This document shows positions 31,444-38,758 of a stretch of 64,000 nt of DNA, in pieces; position 1 is the first letter of the stretch; every line of letters starts with the position of its first letter. The DNA lies in NCBI RefSeq assembly GCF_042652085.1, contig NZ_JBHSJF010000006.1, forward strand, positions 992,001 through 1,056,000, read 5' to 3'. The notes under the pieces were generated by a model that saw nothing but the letters and a program-made list of their open reading frames with translations, was not told the DNA's origin and made no database searches. Source of the DNA: Flaviflagellibacter deserti (GTDB lineage: Bacteria > Pseudomonadota > Alphaproteobacteria > Rhizobiales > Methylopilaceae). The translations under genes and the position numbers were made by a program.

Positions 31444-32139
31444 TCAGCCTCCGACCCGCTGTGCTAACCGCGCCGTGCCGAATGCGCCGGCATTCAGGGC
31501 CAGGGTCAGCGCTAGAAGGATCGCGCCGAGCGCCAGTGCCAGAGCGAGATCGCCCTTGCTCGTCTCGAGCGCGATCGCTGTCGTCATAGTGCGCGTATAG
31601 CCGGCGATATTGCCGCCGACGATCATCACCGCGCCGACCTCGGCGCTCGCCCGGCCGAAGCCCGCGAGAAGCGCGGTTAGCAGGCTGTAGCGGCCATCCC
31701 AGAGAAGCGTCGGGATCGCCCGCAGTCGGGAAGAACCGAGGGAGCGAAGCTGCTCCTCATAATCGACCCAGAGGTCCTCGACCACCTGCCGTGTCAGCGA
31801 GGCGACGATCGGCAGGATCAGGACCGTCTGCGCGACGATCATCGCGCCCGGAGTGAACAGCAATCCGAGTGCGCCGAGCGGACCGGAGCGAGAAAGGAGG
31901 AGATAGATCAGCAGTCCCGCAACGACGGGCGGAAATCCCATGAACGTGTTCAGCAGAACGACGATCGCCGGACGGCCCGGGAAGCGGGTGATCGCGATGA
32001 ACGCGCCGAGCGGCAGGCCAATCAGTGAAGCTATCAGCAGCGCTGACAACGTCACACGAAGCGACAAAACGACAATACGGGTGAGCTCCGGGTCGCCGGA
32101 CGTCACCAATTGCAGCGCGGCTGTGAACGCTTCTGGCAT
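31444..32139 (-). CDS. tupB: Tungstate ABC transporter permease
   Basis: This 231-residue integral membrane protein has about five hydrophobic helices and the EAA-type coupling loop (DLWVDYEEQLRSLGSSRLRAIPTLLWD) typical of TupB permeases. It is the first gene of the minus-strand transport operon; tupC begins 2 bases after its stop. The upstream region is shared with the divergent HTH-PBP regulator. Confidence 0.92.
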   Translation of the reverse strand: MPEAFTAALQLVTSGDPELTRIVVLSLRVTLSALLIASLIGLPLGAFIAITRFPGRPAIVVLLNTFMGFPPVVAGLLIYLLLSRSGPLGALGLLFTPGAMIVAQTVLILPIVASLTRQVVEDLWVDYEEQLRSLGSSRLRAIPTLLWDGRYSLLTALLAGFGRASAEVGAVMIVGGNIAGYTRTMTTAIALETSKGDLALALALGAILLALTLALNAGAFGTARLAQRVGG

Positions 32140-32221
32140 GGCTCAAATGCACGCTTTCATTGCGCATCACTACCTCTCGTGATTAGTTGCGCGCAACAAT
32201 GGAATAAACGGGGAAAAATGC
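32140..32221. promoter_or_regulatory. Divergent promoter region with 12-bp palindrome
   Basis: This 82-base gap separates tupB and the HTH-PBP regulator. It contains the perfect palindrome GTTGCGCGCAAC (32186-32197), 24 bases before the regulator's ATG. The location suits autoregulation and control of tup by the neighbouring regulator. Confidence 0.55.
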
Positions 32222-33103
32222 ATGGATTTTCTCACGACATCCGAGGTCGCGGCCTATCTTCGGATCAAGGAGCGAACGATCTATGATCTGGTCGCCCGGA
32301 AGGAGATTCCGTGTTCGAAGGCGACCGGAAAGCTCCTGTTCCCACGCGCGCTGATCGATCGCTGGATCGAGGCGCATATCGAGCTTCAGGATCCCAAGCT
32401 CCTCAACGCGCCGCAGATCGTGGCGGGATCGAGCGATCCCCTACTCGAATGGGCGCTGCGCGAATCCGGATGCGGCCTCGCCACGCTCGTCGAAGGGAGC
32501 TCGGCCGGTCTTGAACGGCTCTCCACCGGAGGGGCGATCGCTGCCGGCATCCACCTCGGCGACGAGGACAAGGGTGAGAATTCAGGCAATATCGCCGCCG
32601 CCCGAGATAGCTCACCGCCCTTCGATCTCGTCGTCGTGCATTGGGCGTGGCGCGAGCAAGGTCTCGTCGTCCTGCCCGGAAATCCGCTCGATCTGAATTC
32701 GATCAAGGACGTCGCCAACAAGCGCGCACGCATCGTGCCCCGCCAGGAAGGATCCGGCACGCAGATCCTGTTCCGGAAGCTTATCGCCGCCGCCGGCATC
32801 GCCGAAACTTCGTTCAATGAGCTTTCGAAACCGGCACTAACCCAGACCGACGTGGCCCTCGCGCTGCTCGATGGCGATGCGGATTGCGGCCTCGCGGTCG
32901 GCTCGGTAGCGCGCCGCTTCAATCTCACCTTCGTGCCGCTCCACCGCGAACGGTTCGATCTCGTCTGCCGCCGTCGCGATCTCCTCGAACCGCCGTTCCA
33001 GAAGCTCCTCACCTTCACGCGGAGCGACGACTTCCGGAAGCATGCGAAGAGCTTCGGCGGCTATGACATCGAAAACTGCGGCGAGGTCCTGTTCAACCGC
33101 TGA
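32222..33103 (+). CDS. HTH-PBP one-component oxyanion regulator
   Basis: This 293-residue protein has an excisionase/MerR-like helix-turn-helix at residues 3-50 (TTSEVAAYLRIKERTIYDLV, LLFPRALIDRWI). A PBP-like ligand domain (about 65-290) follows, with motifs RQEGSGTQILFRKLI and GLAVGSVARRFNLTFVPL. Its ligand fold resembles TupA/ModA-type oxyanion-binding proteins, and the gene is divergent from tupBCA. It is therefore probably a tungstate- or molybdate-sensing repressor of the importer and perhaps of the moeA genes. It is not a ModE homologue. It ends three bases from the convergent moeA. Confidence 0.85.
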   Translation: MDFLTTSEVAAYLRIKERTIYDLVARKEIPCSKATGKLLFPRALIDRWIEAHIELQDPKLLNAPQIVAGSSDPLLEWALRESGCGLATLVEGSSAGLERLSTGGAIAAGIHLGDEDKGENSGNIAAARDSSPPFDLVVVHWAWREQGLVVLPGNPLDLNSIKDVANKRARIVPRQEGSGTQILFRKLIAAAGIAETSFNELSKPALTQTDVALALLDGDADCGLAVGSVARRFNLTFVPLHRERFDLVCRRRDLLEPPFQKLLTFTRSDDFRKHAKSFGGYDIENCGEVLFNR

Positions 33104-33106
33104 CGG

Positions 33107-34360
33107 TCAGAACATCTCTTCGTAGGAGCGATAACCGACCACATCGCCGACGGCGACGCTGGTGACCGGCTCCGACAGTTCGACGAAGCCGGTGCTTTCC
33201 GTCAGCGACGTGATCACGCCAGCACCCTCCCGCGGATGCTTGTGCGCTTCGACGCTGCCATCCGCATTACGGACCAGCGCGACCCGGACGAATTCGCGGC
33301 GTCCGGTCTTCTTCCGATACGGAAAGGCGCTGCGCACCGGCACCGGTGGCGGCGGCGCCCAGGTCTCGCCGCCAAGCCGGGCGACCAACGCGCGGACGAC
33401 ATTTACGAAAGTCACGAAGACCGCGACGGGATTGCCCGGCAGCCCGACGAACGGCGTGCCGTCCACGACTGCCATCGCGACCGGCCGGCCGGGCTTGATC
33501 GCCAGCCGCCACTGAACCAGCGTGCCGACACGCTCGACGACCTTGCGGGTATGATCCTCCTCACCGGTCGAGACGCCGCCGGAGGAGATGATCAGGTCGT
33601 GCCCGGCCGCGGCTTTCAGGATCGCGTTGGCGAGGCTCTCCGGCTCGTCGCGATGCATGCCGGCATCGGTCACCTCGCAGCCGGCGCGGCGAAGCATGGC
33701 CGCCATCATCACACGGTTGGAATCGTGCAGCGTGCCGGGCGCCAGCGGCTGGCCGGGAGCGACCAGTTCGTCGCCGGTCGACAGAACCGCGACCCTCAGC
33801 CGACGGCGGACTTTCAACTCGGTGAGGCCGAGCGCGGACGCGAGCGCGATATGCTGCGGCTGCAGCCGCAGACCGGCCGCGAGCGCCGGCGCGCCGGCGG
33901 CGATGTCCTCGCCCGCAAGGCGGCGATTGGCGCCGAGCTTCAGGCCGGGGGGCAGGATCAATCTGCCCGCCTCCTCACGGACGTCCTCCTGCATGAAGAC
34001 AGTATCGGCGCCGGCCGGCATGACAGCGCCGGTGAAGATGCGCGCGCTCTCGCCAGGCCCGATTTTGTGCGGCGCGCGGTCTCCGGCCGCGATGCGGGTG
34101 ACCACCGGCAGCACCGTTTCGCCGTCCGGCGATAGGTCGGCATGGCGGACAGCCCAGCCGTCGACGGCCGAATTGTCGAAACCCGGCAGATCCAGCGGAG
34201 CGATAATGTCCTCGGCAAGCACCCGGCCGTCGGCCTCGAACAGCGAGACGGTCTCGATCTCGGCGACGGGCTGAACGCGCTCTCCGATCAGCGCCAGTCC
34301 CGCCTCGATCGGCATGAGCTCACCGCCGAAGGCGAAGCAGTCATTGGAAAGCTGGGCCAT
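33107..34360 (-). CDS. moeA: Molybdopterin molybdotransferase MoeA, copy 1
   Basis: This 417-residue enzyme inserts molybdate or tungstate into adenylylated molybdopterin. Intact family motifs are FDNSAVDGWAVR, PAGADTVFMQED, VLSTGDELV and SSGGVSTGEEDHTR, and the C-terminal domain IV begins near GRREFVRVAL. Length and motifs match canonical MoeA. Its ATG overlaps the stop of the preceding moeA paralogue (TAATG), so they are co-translated. Confidence 0.95.
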   Translation of the reverse strand: MAQLSNDCFAFGGELMPIEAGLALIGERVQPVAEIETVSLFEADGRVLAEDIIAPLDLPGFDNSAVDGWAVRHADLSPDGETVLPVVTRIAAGDRAPHKIGPGESARIFTGAVMPAGADTVFMQEDVREEAGRLILPPGLKLGANRRLAGEDIAAGAPALAAGLRLQPQHIALASALGLTELKVRRRLRVAVLSTGDELVAPGQPLAPGTLHDSNRVMMAAMLRRAGCEVTDAGMHRDEPESLANAILKAAAGHDLIISSGGVSTGEEDHTRKVVERVGTLVQWRLAIKPGRPVAMAVVDGTPFVGLPGNPVAVFVTFVNVVRALVARLGGETWAPPPPVPVRSAFPYRKKTGRREFVRVALVRNADGSVEAHKHPREGAGVITSLTESTGFVELSEPVTSVAVGDVVGYRSYEEMF

Positions 34361-36342
34361 TATTCACCGGCGAGAGCGAGGGTGTCGGCCGGTATGAAGC
34401 CGAGACCGGACAGAAGCGAGCGTGCGTCGTCGCCCGCAAGGACCGCGAGGAAAGCCTGGACGGCCGGACGATCGCGACGGGCGTCGGCGAGGAAGAAATC
34501 GTAGTGCTCGTCGGCCACCGGCAGGAAGCTGAGCCCATAGAGCCGCGCGACGTTCTCGATGGCCATTCCCCAGTCGGCGCGCTCCTGCGCGATCGCCGCT
34601 GCGACCGCGTTGTGCGATTTCGGCTGGTTGGCGTAACCGGCCGGCCTGACCGGGAGGAGGCCGTCGAGCAGGATGCGCGTTCCGGAACCTGCGTTGCGGT
34701 TGACGAGGATCGTGTCCGGATCGGCTGCGACAGTCGCAATGGCATCGGCGGCACTCTTGCCCTCGAACCGCGGATCGCCCTTGCGGAACACCACCCCCTG
34801 CCGCCGCCGCCAGCCGGGCACGAGCGAAATTCCGTCGGCGAGATAGGGAGTGTTGTAGGTGCCCGTTTTCGGATCGAGCAGGTGCGCCGGCGCAAGGTCG
34901 CATTCGCCGCGCTTGAGCGCCGCCAGCCCGCCCATGCTGCCGATCGCGAGTGTGCGGACCGTCAGTCCCTGCTTCGCGAGCAACCCGACGACCGCATCGA
35001 GGCCTACGTCCTGGCTACCGGCCAGAACGAGATCCGGAACATGCAGACTGCTGCCGATGAGCTGGATCTTATGCTCGGAGCCCGCGTCTGCCGCATCGGC
35101 TAGCGCATCAACGGCGAAGAAACCGTCGGCCTGAGAGAACGCGGTCACCGAGCCGGAACCGCGACCGAGCGGAAACGCCACGAGACCGTCGGCGCTCTCG
35201 CCGAGCGACACCATCACATATTCGGTCCGCCCCAATTCGGACGGCACCCGCACAGGCAAGGTTGCCTCCACCACCTCCTCGCCATGCGGCGGCAGGCCTG
35301 CCATTGCGCGGACGAGCGGCGTGACGAAGGTATGGAAGGTGAAGATCGCCGAGGTTGGAAAGCCCGGCAGGACGACGACCGGCTTACCACGCGAAACGGC
35401 AAGGCAGATCGGCTTGCCCGGTTTCAGCGCCACGCCGTGCACGATGATTCCCGGCTCGCCGAGCCGAGACAGGATGCGATGCGAGACGTCGCCCGCTCCC
35501 TTCGATGTACCGCCGGACAGGACGACCAGATCGGTTTCCGAGAGCGCACGTTCGACAGCGGCCGCGAGCGCAGTCTCATCGTCTCGGATGATACCGAACA
35601 GCACAGCTTCGCCACCGTTCTCCCTAACGGCGGCCGCGGTGATCGCGGAATTGGAATCGTAGATCGCTCCTTCCGGCAGTTCGGAGCCCGGCGGCACGAG
35701 CTCGTCGCCGGTCGAGATGATGCCGACCCGAGGGCGACGAACCACCCGCACGTCCGCCAGTCCACAGGCAGCCAGCACGCCGATCTCGCGGGAGGTCAAC
35801 TCGGTGCCGACGCGCAACATGGTTTCGCCGCGCGCGATGTCTGACCCCGCAAAGGCGACAAACCCACCGGGGGCGGCTGGGCGGCGGATATCGACGTAGG
35901 GACCGTGATCGTCTTCGCCGAAAGCTGTCTGCTCGATCATGACGACCGCGTCCGCGCCGCGCGGCACGACGCCGCCGGTCGAGATCGCGGTGGCTGTGCT
36001 TGTAGCAACCGTCAGCCTCGGAGCGGTACCGCAGGCCAGCACCTCGGCATTCAACCGCAAGCGTATGGGAGTGCGCTCGCTGGCGCCGACCGTATCACCC
36101 GCGCGGACAGCAAAGCCGTCGACCGACGAACGGTCGAAGGGTGGCAAATCGATCGGCGCAGCCAGTGTCTCCGCAAGCACACGTCCCAGCGCATCCGCGA
36201 GCGTGACTTTTTCGGCCGGAAGAGCGACATGCGGCACCGCCGCGCGGAAGCGCTTCTCCGCCTCGTCACGTGAGACGACGTCGAGAAATTGCTCCTGACG
36301 CGCCGCCCGGCGGACCGCGTCGAGGATCGGATTATCTTTCAT
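34360..36342 (-). CDS. MoeA fused to PBP-like domain
   Basis: This 660-residue protein has an N-terminal MoeA part (residues 1-410; FDRSSVDGFAVRAGD, PRGADAVVMIEQ, IISTGDELVPPG, SGGTSKGAGD). A C-terminal PBP-like domain of about 220 residues follows (NRNAGSGTRILLDGLL, WGMAIENVARLYGLSFLPV). Such fusions are known in archaea and anaerobes with tungsten enzymes. The PBP part may bind or sense the oxyanion, or a pterin-linked signal. The same fold forms the sensor half of the regulator at 32222-33103. It lies 5 bases after the third moeA-like gene. Confidence 0.92.
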   Translation of the reverse strand: MKDNPILDAVRRAARQEQFLDVVSRDEAEKRFRAAVPHVALPAEKVTLADALGRVLAETLAAPIDLPPFDRSSVDGFAVRAGDTVGASERTPIRLRLNAEVLACGTAPRLTVATSTATAISTGGVVPRGADAVVMIEQTAFGEDDHGPYVDIRRPAAPGGFVAFAGSDIARGETMLRVGTELTSREIGVLAACGLADVRVVRRPRVGIISTGDELVPPGSELPEGAIYDSNSAITAAAVRENGGEAVLFGIIRDDETALAAAVERALSETDLVVLSGGTSKGAGDVSHRILSRLGEPGIIVHGVALKPGKPICLAVSRGKPVVVLPGFPTSAIFTFHTFVTPLVRAMAGLPPHGEEVVEATLPVRVPSELGRTEYVMVSLGESADGLVAFPLGRGSGSVTAFSQADGFFAVDALADAADAGSEHKIQLIGSSLHVPDLVLAGSQDVGLDAVVGLLAKQGLTVRTLAIGSMGGLAALKRGECDLAPAHLLDPKTGTYNTPYLADGISLVPGWRRRQGVVFRKGDPRFEGKSAADAIATVAADPDTILVNRNAGSGTRILLDGLLPVRPAGYANQPKSHNAVAAAIAQERADWGMAIENVARLYGLSFLPVADEHYDFFLADARRDRPAVQAFLAVLAGDDARSLLSGLGFIPADTLALAGE

Positions 36343-36347
36343 GGGCT

Positions 36348-37481
36348 TTATCTAGGCTGGAACGGCCTGAGATGCACGGTATCTCCGGCCGCAAACCCCT
36401 CCGAACCGGGCGGCACGGTAAACCAGCCTACGGCGCGGGCCAGCGCGTCGAAGCTTGCTTCGTCGAGCGGGATCGGGCGTATCAAGTCACCCTCCGGCAC
36501 GCCGAGGAAGAGTTCGGTGAAGCCGATGACGGAACTGGCCTTGTCCGTCAGGCGCGACGGCGCGTGCCAATCGGGTCTCGATAGCCCAGAAATATGGGTC
36601 AGCAAGGTCGAGGCGAGGACGAGGACGCCCGCGATTACGCCATCGACGCGTCCGGGCAGCAGCAGAACCGGAACGCCCTCCACCCGGCCGAATGTGGCCG
36701 TGCCGCCCGGACGGAGCGCAACACCCTGGAGTTCGACCGTTCCTGCGTCGCCGAGCGCCGCAACCGCGCAATCCCCCCGCCCCTGTCCGGTGCCGCCCAG
36801 CGAAATGACGAGATCGGCGCCGGGCATGGCGTAGCAGGCCGCAAGCTTCTCCCGATCGCCGGGGGCCGACAGCAGATCGAGAATCTCGGCTCCTGCCCCC
36901 TCCAGCCACATCCGTACCATGTCGACCTTGCGGGCAGCGGCCGCCGTCGCCACGACAAGTCGGACGCGTGGCGTGCGCACCATCGCTGTCTCGAACCCGC
37001 AGGCGCGCAGGATGCCGACATGACGCGGTGCCACACGCGTCCCCTCGGCCATCACCAAAGTGCCCGCCGCCACATCCTGCCCGGTATTACGGACGCCCTC
37101 TCCCGGAGCGATCGACATCGATGCCTCCGCCATACCCGGCGCGACGGCCGTCAAGGCATCCTCCGGCAGAACCGCGTCCGCACCATCGGGCATGCGATCG
37201 TCCGCCTCCACCCATATCGGCGGCGGCGCGAGAATGGCGGCACTGTAAGCGCTCGCGCCCACCACCTCGGCCGCATTGACCGCCCATCCATCGGCATAGG
37301 CCACAGGGGATGCCGGCAGATGCGCGGGAGCGATGATGTCGGCGGCGAGCACCGCACCCACTGCCTGGGAGAGCGGCCGCTCGCGGGCATCGATCTTAGC
37401 GGCCAGAGAGGTCAGGCGCTCCAGCGCCTCGTTGAGCGGCGTAAGCCGGACAATCCGGGGATTCGGCGAATGATGTAACAC
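36348..37481 (-). CDS. Divergent MoeA-like protein, copy 3
   Basis: This 377-residue protein has the overall MoeA layout (LTPLNEALERL, PAHLPASPVAYADGWAVNAA, PDGADAVLPEDAL, GEGVRNTGQDV) and a domain IV end. The catalytic STGDEL motif is missing, however (VVATAAAARKVD instead), and SGGxSxGxxD is reduced to SLGGTGQGRGDCA. It is shorter than the other two. The start is a GTG at 37481 with a weak ribosome site. It may have lost metal insertion and act as a partner or W-specific adaptor; that is inference. Confidence 0.85.
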   Translation of the reverse strand: MLHHSPNPRIVRLTPLNEALERLTSLAAKIDARERPLSQAVGAVLAADIIAPAHLPASPVAYADGWAVNAAEVVGASAYSAAILAPPPIWVEADDRMPDGADAVLPEDALTAVAPGMAEASMSIAPGEGVRNTGQDVAAGTLVMAEGTRVAPRHVGILRACGFETAMVRTPRVRLVVATAAAARKVDMVRMWLEGAGAEILDLLSAPGDREKLAACYAMPGADLVISLGGTGQGRGDCAVAALGDAGTVELQGVALRPGGTATFGRVEGVPVLLLPGRVDGVIAGVLVLASTLLTHISGLSRPDWHAPSRLTDKASSVIGFTELFLGVPEGDLIRPIPLDEASFDALARAVGWFTVPPGSEGFAAGDTVHLRPFQPR

Positions 37482-37628
37482 CCCAGCAGGGTGAGGAGCC
37501 GGGGAGAACAGGTCAAGCAGGGCTTGCGGCGATCATTCAGCAATGCCACGTGATCTGCATGATCAAAATCTCCGATCTCTCCGGCGCGCGATCCATTCTG
37601 CCGATCCTATTCCAGAAGAGCGCCCGCA
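37482..37628. promoter_or_regulatory. Divergent gap moeA-like / fdhD
   Basis: This 147-base divergent intergenic stretch must hold promoters for the minus-strand moeA group and the plus-strand fdhD-tusA pair. No clear operator dyad or consensus hexamers were recognised. Confidence 0.35.
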
Positions 37629-38459
37629 ATGCATGATCCCATCCTGCGCGTGCAGCGTGCCGTCTGGCGCAACGGTGCGTTCGCGACCGACGAGCGCGCG
37701 ATCCCGAACGAAGTGCCGATCGCCATTACCTATGGCGGTTCGACCCAGGCCGTGATGATGGCCACGCCGAGCGATCTCGAGGATTTCGCTGTCGGCTTCA
37801 GCCTGACCGAAGGCCTCATCTCGAAACCTTCCGACATTGCCTCGCTCGAGCTAGTCGAAGAGGAAGAAGGCATAGAGTTGCGGATGTGGCTCGTGCCGGA
37901 ACTCGCCGAGACCTATTCGCGCCGGCGCCGCCTGCTGGCTGGACCTACCGGTTGCGGTCTCTGCGGTATTGAAAGCATCGAGGAAGCAGCCAAGCCCGCG
38001 AAGACCGTGGCCGCCGCCAGTCTGCTCAAACCCGATCAGATCATCGCGGCAATGGCCGCTCTTCAGCCCGCGCAGCTGATGAACCGCGAAACCCGGGCAA
38101 TGCATGCCGCCGGCTTCTGGACGCCGAAGGATGGCCTGATCGCTGTTCGCGAGGACGTCGGCCGACATAACGCGCTCGATAAGCTCGCGGGCCATATCCT
38201 TCGCAACGGCATTGACGCCTCAACCGGCATCATCGCGCTGACGAGCCGCGTATCCGTGGAGATGGTGCAGAAAACTGCCGCCATCGGAGCGCCCATCCTC
38301 GCGGCTGTCTCCGCCCCGACGGCACTCGCCGTCCGCATGGCAGAGGAAGCGGGAGTGACGCTCGTCGCCATTGCCCGCGGCGAGGAATTCGAGGTGTTCT
38401 CGTCTGTGAAGAACGCCCTCCAGCAGTCGGAAGCCGTCGCGGCGTCCCAGGCGCGATGA
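37629..38459 (+). CDS. fdhD: Formate dehydrogenase sulfurtransferase FdhD
   Basis: This 276-residue protein is needed for active formate dehydrogenases: it passes sulfur from a cysteine desulfurase to the Mo/W bis-MGD centre. The CxxC pair is Cys109 and Cys112 (TGCGLCG). Other family motifs are TPSDLEDFAVGF, EDVGRHNALDK and SRVSVEMVQK. ATG 37629 follows AGAAGAG. Its stop overlaps the start of the TusA-like gene, suggesting a shared sulfur relay. Both formate dehydrogenases in the window are likely clients. Confidence 0.95.
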   Translation: MHDPILRVQRAVWRNGAFATDERAIPNEVPIAITYGGSTQAVMMATPSDLEDFAVGFSLTEGLISKPSDIASLELVEEEEGIELRMWLVPELAETYSRRRRLLAGPTGCGLCGIESIEEAAKPAKTVAAASLLKPDQIIAAMAALQPAQLMNRETRAMHAAGFWTPKDGLIAVREDVGRHNALDKLAGHILRNGIDASTGIIALTSRVSVEMVQKTAAIGAPILAAVSAPTALAVRMAEEAGVTLVAIARGEEFEVFSSVKNALQQSEAVAASQAR

Positions 38460-38680
38460 GTTCGCGGACGCTGGACCTTTGCGGGCTGAAATGCCCGCTG
38501 CCGGTGCTGAGAACGCGAAAAGCGTTGGCCACTCTCCTGCCGGGGGACCGCCTCGTCGTGGTTAGCACCGATCTTATGTCGGCGATCGATATCCCCAATC
38601 TGGTACGTGAAACGGGAGATACGCTGGTCAGACACGACACAAGCGAAACCCGACAGACCTTTCTTATCGAGAAGCAGTGA
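38456..38680 (+). CDS. TusA-like sulfur carrier
   Basis: A 74-residue TusA/SirA-fold protein with the CPxP signature (LDLCGLKCPLPVLRTRKAL; active Cys13, second Cys9) and the terminal strand TFLIEKQ. It starts inside the fdhD stop (ATGA). TusA-type proteins carry persulfide sulfur; next to fdhD it probably hands sulfur to FdhD or the Moco pathway rather than to tRNA thiolation. Confidence 0.88.
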   Translation: MSSRTLDLCGLKCPLPVLRTRKALATLLPGDRLVVVSTDLMSAIDIPNLVRETGDTLVRHDTSETRQTFLIEKQ

Positions 38681-38758
38681 TGTGTCCCATCGGTTGCATA
38701 AATCTGCAACACAAGTCAGCTTTCGTTCCGTCGCGATGCATCGACCGGTGGGGGCTCC

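Noticed and set aside
32222..33103. Phage excisionase / mobile element
   Set aside because: The N-terminal helix-turn-helix resembles excisionases, but the fused PBP-like domain and divergence from tupBCA mark it as a metabolic regulator; no integrase or attachment repeats are near.
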